A DNA stretch of 62,000 nt, from assembly GCA_030141605.1 (NCBI GenBank), contig JAQGDQ010000014.1, positions 765,001-827,000 on the forward strand, given 5' to 3'. The DNA is from Tubiluchus corallicola. Its lineage: Eukaryota; Priapulida; Priapulimorpha; Priapulimorphida; Tubiluchidae. Every line of letters starts with the position of its first letter. The stretch's first letter is position 1. The notes beneath the pieces were generated by a model that saw only the letters and a program-made list of their open reading frames with translations, did no database searches and was not told the DNA's origin. The translations under genes were made by a program, and so were the position numbers. Below, piece after piece: positions 45,972 through 57,900 of the stretch.

Positions 45972-48900
45972 GTAATATATGATCATTTTTATGTTTTGTG
46001 ACTCTTCGTTACACGTTGTCATAAAATTAGTTAATTTAACTTGGTAAGATATTAAAATATTTATGCTATTCTTGTTTGAATAATGAAAAACTTTTGTGCA
46101 TTAACAACACTTCTGATCACTTGAATGAATTGGGTTGACAAAAATGAGATATCTCTCTGCAGAAATGTATTGTAAAGATAACATCTAAGCAAAAGTTAAC
46201 TTTGTACAAATTTATAACTCGCAGAAAAGTTAGATGCAAACTATTTAAGCTATTAATACTCAAAGAGTTTTACAAATTTTAATCAAAACTTAACAAAAGT
46301 GTAGATGATTGTGTTAGGTAGTGAACCTCTAAGTGCATGGAAAAGCATGGAACAAATGCTGCCAACTTTTTAATTTGTCGAATCGAACCACTGCCAAACC
46401 ATTTATATTAGAATTCTGTCAGACCAGATCAAATGTAGAAATAAAAAATTGCTGGCTGAGTCAAACCGGGTAAAACTAGATGCAGCACTGAAATGGATTG
46501 AACCAAACATTGTAGTGATGGGCCGAGCTGGTCAGTATTCGGTTGATGAACATCAGTATTTCATTGTGGTCGGTGATTGTGAACACACTGGATCGCCATT
46601 AAATTGTTGTTTGGTCTACTATAACAGCTGTAAACTATTGAGCCGATCATGCCACAAAAATTGTTGGATTTATAAGAAAATGTAAAAGTAAAAAATATAA
46701 AACTTACAACATATGTTTTTAAATGTTTAGCATATTATTGTTATAAAATTATTTACATACATGTGAAGTGTTGAATGTAGCTATGTAATACGTACATATA
46801 CGGTGGGCAGGGCCAGGTTATGACTTTTTGGGGTAACGAAATTATGGGGCTCACTCTAGCAGAACCATCATCTAATTTGCTCGCACTCATCTGAAATATT
46901 TTTACTTGCGATTCATTTCACCAACTTTTGCATAGCTGGGGCGCCATATTTCAAATAAAGGGCCTCAAACAAGTTCCCTTTGTCTCAAATAAAAAGCCTC
47001 AAGCAGTGATCCTTTATCTCAAATGAGGAGCCACTTTAAAATTGGATTTTCAAACTTCCTGGGCCCCTTTTTAGAATTGAAGTTATACTTTAAATTATAT
47101 GAATTGTTCAGCAATGCAAAGTATGCCCCCCCCCCATGCTTGAGAGGCCCTAGGTTGCAGTCTATACTAAGCTATAGGGTAATACAGGCCTAACAGTGGG
47201 GCAAGTATTTTTTGTCGTAATTTTGCAGCTGCAAGTGTTCTAGCATTAACTCTAGGTTGTCATTTCTGCAATTTGGGGCACTAGATATGATTTTCAAATT
47301 TTTTCATCATGGATTGAGTACAATTTTCTTTGGTTAGTTTAGTTTATTTTAACAACAAAAGGTACTATGCTACATTAATTAACGAACCACGTAAGAGCTG
47401 TAGGTCAAATCGAGTAGAACAGGTGCATTAAAATCGTATTGAACATTTCGTCACATCATTAGTGAATGTTTATTTTCCTCAAGGACCAACAACCTTAACT
47501 CCCACAACAAAAATAGTCCTATCTAAGATGTGTGTTTGTGCATATATTCCACTTGGTTATACTGTTCAAGAGTATGTGAAGGAATGTATTACATCAGTAA
47601 CCAGCACATTAGCAGTGTTTCTGTTTGTCATAAATTGTCTGATAAGACACTGTGGTTGAAGCAATCACACGTTTTCTGAGAGATTAAGTTGGCAGACCAT
47701 GACTCTTACTTCAAAAGCCTATTCATCAATTTTCTAATAACTTTTGTTAGTAACTAATTTTACTAATTTCTGACTGCATATCTAGCTACCTACAATAGTG
47801 GGTAGGTGAAGCCCCACCTAAGTCTAGATATAGTTTTTTTGTGTTTTTTGAGATCTACATACTCTTTTCCACAGAAGACAATGTTTCAAAAAATCGAATT
47901 ATGGTAAGAGCATCTTGCAATTTCAGGAAGTAGTTAGTTTGATTCTTGATTGCTAAACATAAAAATTGCTAATCAACTGAATTCCATATATCATAAGTAA
48001 GCATTTTCAATCTTGATGTTATTTCTCATGCTTCATTCTATTTAGCGTATCTCAGTTTCCTCAGTGATGGCAGAGGTTAATTTAAATATTCTTAACTCAG
48101 CGTAGGAAAAACTTATCTCAAAAATGTGAAGTATAACGACTGTTGACCTTTCTAGTCTGATACTATGTGAGTATGGCCTGTAGCCTTCTGCCATACAAAG
48201 TAGTTATTATTGTTTTGTTTATAGAAATAAATGCAGTAGATCTACAGTTCATATTAATGGTATTGACTGAGTCACCTTGCTTATCTTGACAAGACGGCAA
48301 AAGTAAGGTCGGCACTTTATGTATTTATATCACATGTAAACAGCTGACGATAGAATTAATCTATAGAACCCTACTGAGAAGTACATACTTTGGACTGGTG
48401 TACATAAAAGTGGGTCATCTATTTGGTAGTGCTGCAACTAGCATAGTCAAACATGTACAAGCATCAAATATTTATTATTGTATTCACACTTTAATGAATA
48501 ACTTGGTTGTCAGTAAATATCACTTCCATAACTGTGCTTTGTTAACAAATAGTCTCTGTAATGGATTAGGGTACTACAAGGTCGCGCATTAACCGAATGA
48601 ATTCTCGCAAGTGGTTCGTGGTTTGATTTTCTCTCTGTGGTTTGATCTCATTGGGAATGTAACATGTATCGTGTTAATGAAAGAGAAGATCTGGATGCAG
48701 AGGAGATTGTTAAACTCAGTGCGGTGCCAAACTCTGTTTCAGTTTCAAAAGATAGGGAGTGGTCTCCGTGTTTAAAAGCATCACCAGAGTATCACCGGAG
48801 TTGTTCAAACAGTAGTATGTCTGAAAGAACACCTTTACTGCGCACTAGCAGCAGTAGTCAAAAATTTGGTGAAAAATCTAGGTGATTTTGTGCTACTTTT

Positions 48901-51900
48901 GTCTGATTGTTATTAACCTTAGATTGTTTTTAAACTGCAACTTGGATACTCTCGCACTGCTAAGCATGCAAGTCGTTTAGACTTTAATTGTGCATTATAT
49001 ACGCATGAAATACAAGTAATTTTGAGCACCTTTAACCTGTTGATGTTAGTCTTGGAATGAATGCTGGTAATAGATAGCGTTATCTATTGTGTATCTATAC
49101 ATGTTATGTAAAACTTACCTTTAGGTGTTAATTAAGTTTTAATCTAATCTAATCTTTTCTAAACTGTATTAATTTAACTTCTAACAGTTGTGTGCATATG
49201 CCTCTTATGAAGTTAACGTGCTTCTTTCATAGCACAATAACAACATTAAGTGCATCATATCTTTCATATTTGTGTCCAGTTATATAAAATCTGCTAGCTT
49301 TTTGTATGAGATGTGGCTTCAATGAGTAAGATCAATAAGACAGTCTCGGCGGTTATTGAAGATGAGCATTATTCATTGTGAGAACTCTCAGAGAGAACTT
49401 GCGAATGAAAAAACTCTAGTCTGAACTCACCGTTAAATGTTTAAATTATTTATCCACATGTACACATCATCAGCTCTCATTCATCTTCTTTTATACTAAG
49501 ACATATTTTGACAAATTTGTACTGAAGCATCGTTTGCTGCTGAATAAATCACCTAAAAAGAGGTTTGATTCACTTGTGCATCTCAAACAGTGTGCCTACA
49601 GTGCAATCCCTGTAGGGGTGCAATGCCTGAGATTTATTTAAAAAGAGACTTAACAATGAGCACAGTGTTTATTTATACAATTTATCTAATATTACTGCAG
49701 ATAATGCCACTTGATTTCATTCCTCATTTTCTAGGTCATTAATTTTTTGTGTCCTATTTCTTCCTAGGCCATGTTATGTTAGCATAGGATATGATGTACC
49801 TATTGATAAAAAAATATAACATCTGTAATGTTTCACATACACTTCAACCAAACAACAGTGTAACAGCATGTTTATCTGTATTTTACATATATGTCACTCA
49901 AAAATAAGAAAACTGTTTTATTTCAGAAATGCATTTAGAAGATCTTACAGATCACAAAGTAGCGGGAATCTCTCATTATCTGGAAGCCAGAGGTCAGCAA
50001 AACCAAATTTTTGTTTTATTAGAGATTTGGATATAACAGTAAAATCTAGAAATGCTTTTGCACATGTAATGATGTATTGAATTTGATATTTTTGATATCA
50101 GACATAACGAGATTACATTTTATCATCAGGTATTTATAGCTGCGTCATATAAAAAAGAGTTCTTTTGAAGTTTAGTTTATAATTACAAGTCACAGTTATG
50201 TTGTTGTTGTGTTTCTGTTTTGCACAATTGATATTGTTTTCATATATATTATACTATTGATTGTTTGTCTTTTTGCTGTTTGTTTGATGCTTTAAAAGTT
50301 GACAACTAGATAAGTTTTTTACACACTCACCAACAGGAATAGCTTTGTCTTAATTTCACAGAGATGTGTTAGTCATTGCTGTTTTTTTATCTTTTGACAA
50401 CAATAGAAAACATTATTGAGCTTCAGCTATGGGCTATTTTATTCTTATTTCAGAGATGGTGTTGGTACTCGAAGGCCTTTCTACATATCTCCTTATGAGG
50501 ATCAAACTCGTCCATACTCCTACCATCGAGTACCTAGCATGAGCAATATTGAGCATGCTACCATGGAGACACATGCGACCTTGAGTAGATACAAGTACTA
50601 CAGCAAGCTGGCACCTGGGCCTCCTTCGGAACACACTTTGGTTTGTTTTTCTTTTGCACGCATTTGAACTACAATAAGCTTCAAGATTCAAGATTCAAGT
50701 TTGTTTATTTCAGATCATCACAAATACAAAATTAATACATGATTGAATTAACAGACATTTCGGATTATGAAGAGTATCACAATTAATGTATTTAACATGT
50801 GTAAACATATCTAATAACACAAAGTGCCAGTTTTTGTCAAATAATATTTTGTGGAATGTCTCGTTTACATTTTTTAGACAATTCCAGATCACGTACTACC
50901 TCCACAATTCTTTGCTGTCATACCAATTACAGGAAAAGAAAAACAAAGCAGCATTGTGATAATGTAAGTATGTTGCTCTTAACTACACCTTGCAACTGAT
51001 TATGACCGTACAATGTCAAAAGCAAACATTCATATAATTATGATTTGTGTAGCTTGATTGTGACAGGTGAATACCTGAAAGATTACAGTATGTGCTGGGC
51101 TAGTAGTATAAAGCATTAGTGGCTTTGGTTAGTAGATGGATAAGTGATTACTATGAAAGCTGTTTTTTGGTATTTTTTCCGTCACACTGCCTTCGGTTTT
51201 CTCTGTTTGAGTGATGATTTAGACAGATCTGAAGGTAGCTTAGGCACTGCTGCCAGTTCAGTTTCGTCTCAGGGGACTATCTTTCGTATATTATGCTAGT
51301 TTCAGACTCCAGCACTATCACTGTATTAAGTGGATCCAGCCATTGATTTCTAGGGTGAATTAATCTAATTTTGCAAATTACAGTTTGATTATGCAGCCTT
51401 CTGTGTGTTGTATAGAGCTATGTTTTCTATATTTTCACACAGCCATGCTTCTTTGAACATCTCTAACGTTATTTTTGCTGCATATGTACAAACTTTTCTT
51501 TTGTTTAGTAATGGTGATGATTTTTATTCATTTTTCAGATTTTCTATATGGAACACAATGATGGGCACCAGTCTATTGAGTATGCCATGGGCACTTCAAC
51601 AGGCTAGTTAATATTAATTTAGTGAAGCTAGTATTGTTTTTTGTACTGTGCAATGGTAGTAATGCACGTGCACATTTCACAACTACCTGATTCAACCATA
51701 AAATGAACCACTTATGGGAAAAACTCTATACTAAGTTTTTGTTTGTACTGATTCGGCTGTGATACGTCATTACACTTTTTTCGAGAGGTTTCGATCGTTT
51801 TCTGACCGATTTTTGCAAACTGCCTTGATCACTGGTGCTGGGAGTATTACCTGTAAAATGTTAGAATTGCTTTCTATTTGTCTCCATACCGAGAGTTTGA

Positions 51901-54900
51901 TAATTGCATCATCAACTATTCTGAAAGCATTCTAATGCAATAATAGGGGCATTGTTGCACTTTTAGTGTTTCTTACTTTCGAATAAGCCTTTTAACAGTT
52001 TTGCTATGCGTACACGCAGTTGCTGTAGGTCAAAGGTTAAATGACATTGGCATTAAACATGTATCATATTTAATAAGACAGTCATTTTTGATAGGCGGGG
52101 TTCACACTTGGGTTATTCTTGATGGTAAGCATGGCAGCCATATCTTTCTATACTTGCTACAGAGTTTTACAGTCAACACAGCAGCATGGTAAGTAAACAA
52201 TGAAATTAGTATTTATTATCTTATTTATTCACCTGCTGTCTTCTTCAAGAAGGTGTTTAAAGTTGGCAAGGTTTTTCCAAAATAATGTGTTGTATTGTAT
52301 AAATTCACGTAAACGTAAACATTTTTTTCTGGATTCGTTAGCTCTACCACTATTACAAAACTTGAAGAAATTTCTATTTTGTTTTGTTTTTTAGATTCTT
52401 AGTTATCTTTAGTTGATGACAAGGAACAGTCCATCAATTTTTGAATTACTTAGTGTTTCAAAATATATTATTAATTTATAAATCATAAAAGTCTCAATGG
52501 GTTTCTTATGCATATATAAGCTATCACAGACACTTGATCTGTGTTTTGCTTTATTCGGCTGTTTCCTTTCTCCAGAAACACTACTTAAACAGATTAAATT
52601 ATCTACTCAGATTATGGTGAATTATCTAACATACTTGAAATAAACTTTCAATGAAATTTTGTCTATGTACCACTTTATAATTTTGCATTTATAGGATGAA
52701 AGACTTTTCTGTCAGGTTTCTTTAGCTAACATTGCATTATTTGCACCAAAAATGACTAATTTGTTGTTCACAAACAAATTTTATTTCCAGATTCAGAAAG
52801 AGAGATAGTTGAATTCTCAGATGTCTGTCAAAGCTACATGGGTCGCATTGGTGCCTGGTTCAGCGTAGTTTTTGGTCTTGCCTGTTTCCTTGGTGCTCTA
52901 GTAGTATACTGGGTGTTGATGACAAACTTTCTTTATCATACTGTAAATTTTGCTTATGGTATGTTTCGAAGTTAATTCATGCAACTTCAAAGTCAATATT
53001 ATAGTCACATTCCAACTGATGTGGAATAAATTTTTTTACCATAAGTGATTATTCAAATTATTAATATTTTGATATTTATCACTTTTATGGTTTTTGAGTT
53101 TTCAATGTACATTTGCTGTTAAGTCATTTGAAACACAATTTTACTTACTGATCTACTTCAAAAATTGCAAAGTTACACATTGTCGATTCTGGAAAAAATT
53201 TTATTTAGAGTGAGCTGATCATGTTTTTCAGTTTGTTGATGGAGCATTTCTATACTTCTGTGTTGTTAGGAATGTAATTGTGTTATGTCCATTTTCACAA
53301 AAGCTATCAACTTACCATGTGCACCGTGGTTGTTTTTCACACTAAAAGTCTGGACCTACTCACTGTTGATGCTTATGATGAGATCAGGATCTGGCAAAAA
53401 TCCTTATTCATGGAGACAAACAGCCAGAATTAGTATGGCGAGTAAAACTGCTCAGACTGAACATTGAACCGTAGACTATTGGAGAAAAATTTCTGCAAAG
53501 AAGAGTCGCTATAAAATGAGCAACACTAATAACTTATTAATTTCAGTTTCTCAAGTTTCTCAGTATCAGGTGTCGTTAATAATATTTTTTTGTTTAAATT
53601 CATTTCAGACAAGTATTATGATTTAAATGAAACGCTGTACATTTCCGATCAAGGCGTGTATGGATGCGGAAATGGTTTGTATAATTTATACTTATTCACA
53701 TGCAACTGTTCGGTCCTTGCTGCTTATTAGAATTCTGTCTTTAGATTAAGAAATGGCTATACATAGTTTTATATCTAAGTAAATTGGCTTTATAACAAAG
53801 TTTACCTTGGCGTTGCCTAGCTCTGATTTCAAGAAAATACATTTTGTATATACTTTGCCAATATGCGTGGCAGAATAGAATAGGTATGGCAACTTTGACA
53901 TCATTTTGATTTGATTTGTAACAGAAAATTCTGTTTGATTATTATATGTCTTCCTGTCAATAGATGGTTGTTGTGAGAGAGTTATCAGCATTTGTTTGAA
54001 ACTTGTAGCTCAAACGAATAAAACCAGTTTAAATGTCCTTAATCCTAGGCACATTTCAAACAGTCTTTATTTTTCACACTTTTGACGTCATAGAATACTG
54101 TAAATACTGCTTATAAATGTGCAAATGTGAAAATATGCACAATAAAATAGTCAAATTATAAGCATAATTTACTAAATTTAGTGCCTTTTAACAACGTGTT
54201 TAATTTCATTAATTTTGTATATAAAATTATGTATGTGTTTAATAAATTAAACAAATTATTTTTGTGTATAAAATTATGTTGAGTACACTTTCTTTGGCAT
54301 GTGTTACTTTAAATATTGATGTTGTTACGTGCTAATATTGTTATGAATTGTCAATGTTTATTTTCCAGCTGCCTGCCATTCAGCATCATCATCACAGACT
54401 CCACCTACATATGGCAGTTATCTCACACCAACTACTTCCAACAGCGAGGTTCTTCCACTGAGTCTTACATTATTTAACTCAAGTGAAAGCTACTCTTTTA
54501 CGTCATTAGCAATGAACACTTTATCACCAAATAGGAATTCCACTCCTTTGATTGTCGTGCCAGCTAATTATGAAACATATCGAAAGATCTGGGATCAAGT
54601 AAAGACAGTCCCGTTTTTCCTTATGTTAATCTTGGTGCCTCTTATAAATTTCAAGAGTCCCACATTTTTTACAAAATTCAACTCTTTAGGTAAGTGTTAG
54701 GTATTTTTTGCTTTAACATAGTTTATTGAGCATCTACTCCTTTTTTGCACTAATGTAGAAGGCTTTTTAGCTAGGTTTGTTGCTGCTTTGCTGAATAAGC
54801 CTTTAAACAGTTCCATTGATTGATGATGATCGTGAAAAGGTCAAAGGTTAAGTGAACCAGACAACGCATTTGTGTACCCCTGACAGCGCCTCGCAGCCCA

Positions 54901-57900
54901 TGTTATTGTAATAGTAACCGTTTTAACATCTAGCTAGAACCTTACCTAGTTCACTTTTTTCTTGTTCCCAAGATAGATCCTGCTAGTAAATCACTCTACT
55001 CACAAACTAACACAAGTGTGCATAAAACAATTGAAGCTACTGAACTGGAATCAAAAATGTTTAATTTAATAAAAGTGGAAAATCAGTAACATGCTGGATA
55101 TAATACGAAATGTGCATCAACTAATTTATGTAACTTTAAACCAGTTCTTTATATGTGAAAGTTATATTCTTATATTGGGGTATAATTGGGCATCCGTCAT
55201 GTAATAGCAGACTTTGTTTTTTGAAAATAGTTTGTTTTTTAGTCACTGTTACATTTAATAGAAGCTGTTTGCATTTTCAGGCACAGTCTCTGTGGGTTTT
55301 CTCGTCATCTTCATAATCATCAAATTGGCAGTTTGTGGAATTGATTTTGATTTTGCCGATTTTCCTCGTAAGTTTTTTCTTTTGCCAGTTTTAGTTTTTC
55401 CGTATTTAAATTGGATTTTTCTATTTTTACTGATTTTCTAAATTCGAAATTGAATAGATGTTTCCATTGTTTGATTTTTTATGCATTTTCTATGAGCCAG
55501 CATATAGTGGTAGGTACTGCTTAATGTGAATGGATTGATCCTAACTCATTGTTGAAATTTAATATATTAAGCTGACACACTGAACAAGCAGCGGTGTCTT
55601 ACCCACATTCGAGTACATCCACATCCCCTCTCAGAAAGACAAATTGCAAGCAGAAAGAAATTAAACAGTAGAAATATGAATCAAACTCGTAAAATTTTAA
55701 TTTATATGAATTAAGCAGTACTGGAATGCATGAAGTCTTGGCTTTGTTTAATGACGTTTTGCTGGAATGCATTAGTGTTGTTAAGCGGGGACTTGCTATA
55801 CTTTATGTAAATAACTTTTATTTGATCTATTCTTATGTACAGATGCCAGTGGTATGTTTCCGGCTCTAACAGGAACAATGTCCTTGGCTTACTTCATCCA
55901 TCCTGCCATCACTTCTATAGTGAGAAACCAAGCAAAGCCTGAAAACAGCGTGAGTTTGTAAATGTGTTTTAACGAGCTAAATGGCATGAATTATACCCAA
56001 GACTGCAATAGTCTTCATTCTTTAGTAAACTATTTTGTCAGCAGAAATAATAATAAATTGTTCATGATATTTCTGCTAATTGACTAACATCAAATTAATG
56101 GACCTCATCTTAAACTATAGCTCAAAACAAAAGAACCTATGAAATACTGAAAGGGAGAACATGCTGATTTTTTAAGAATGATATATGTGAACGAATTTTT
56201 ACCGCATAAATGCAATTTTGTGTTCTTGCAGCTACTTTTTTGCTGTTACATGGATTTCACCATTCATTAGTTAGATGGGTACTAGTGCCTGCACCTTGGA
56301 AAGTTGGAAACGTGTTGCACAAAAAACGTGCTGTACCTCTCAGTTCAGTTGTGTTCGGTTGTGGCATAGTGCATATGTTCGAGAGTGTAAACTCGAAATT
56401 TGAATTTTAAACTTAAAATGTGTCAAGCTTTTGTATATCACACTGAATGTCATTGAACAGCACTGCACTTTAATTTATGCTTTCACAAACACATGAAACA
56501 TACTCATGCAATGTTAAAAATTATGTTCAGTTGTGATGTCATCACTAGTTGGGCTCCTGCCATTAATTTATTAATTAGTTATCAGATATGCTTCAGCATT
56601 GTTATAGGTGTTAAAATGTATACTTTTTACCGTACTTCAAAATGGGGTAGGATACGAGAAGTCATTTTCATTTTTTCCTTTAAACTTCCTTAATAATCTT
56701 TTTAGTATTGCAGTAAACTTTGCTTAATACTTATTAACTACTGTTTTGTTTTATCTTGTATCAAAGCTCAAGTTTTGCTTGGCATCTATTATGTAAACAT
56801 TTTTATGGGGATTGCCATTTGGAGAACCATATTTATCCTGACAAGTGCTCAAAACATATGACACTTGTAGTCACACAAGTTGGCATAAGTAGTATTTTGC
56901 ATAGTGATTTTATTGTTTTACAAAAGCACAACTTCAGCAGAGGTGGCTGTGTGATTCTTTGTTCTTTCATAACAATGTCTTGTTTGATTTATAGGAATTC
57001 ATAATCTTACTTGTTACAGATGTGATAACAACATAAAACCTACAGGATGGATAATGTAACATTTTCAAATCAATTGGTCTTTATCTTACAGGCTAGAGAC
57101 TTAGGGATTGCTTATATTCTAGTAGCACTGACCTACATCTTTGTAGCTACAATGTTTTACGTCTACTTTCCATTGGACAAGGGATGCATAAGAGACGTAA
57201 GGCTTTCATGTGAACTATTAGTTTATCACGAATTGCTTTAATGGAACAGTAAAAACAAAAAAGACTGTACAAGTCTCACTGTCAAGTGAGCATGCTGTAG
57301 TAGTGATAGCTTTTTGACAAATCATTGTCTTGTTATGGCATTTATTTGAATAAGAGCATGCATGCTATTGTTTAATCCAAACAATGTTCTTCTAATCTTT
57401 AGCCTGTTTCCCATAATTTGTCGCCTAAAGAGAAAGTTGTACATTGAAATGTCTTGATTTTTTTAGTTGCCTTGTGCTGGGTCTTTTTTATTTATTAATT
57501 ATTCTGATTTTTGTTCTAAATTATTTTCGTGTCATATAGCATGTTTGAATTACAGATATTTTTAAAATCTTCAATTTTCTATGTATATAAAGTGAGCAAC
57601 TAATGAAACTGCATAATATTTTCTGTTGCAGAATTTTTTTGACAACTTCCAGTCGCAAGATGTGCTGACGTTTATTGCCAGAGTGTTCTTTCTCTTCCAA
57701 ATGACCACCGTCTTTCCTCTGATTGCCTATATTTTTCGACTGCAGTTCATGCATGCTGTTTTCGGAAATATATATCCAAGGTTATTTTTTGAGTTTCAGC
57801 TGAGCTGCATTTTTAAATATTTTTTTTATTCATAAAAGTATTTTACTGGGGTTGCTATTGATAAAATTGTTTTGTTTTTAACTTTTAATCTTAATATAAG

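Noticed and set aside
46449-46685. Open frame of 78 codons in SLC38A9 intron 1
   Set aside because: No recognisable domain, and neither splicing phase nor conservation supports it as an exon.
48664-48881. Exon 1b as an internal exon after exon 1a
   Set aside because: No usable acceptor upstream of its ATG; the internal AG near 48700 would put exon 1a out of frame and hit a stop within a few codons.
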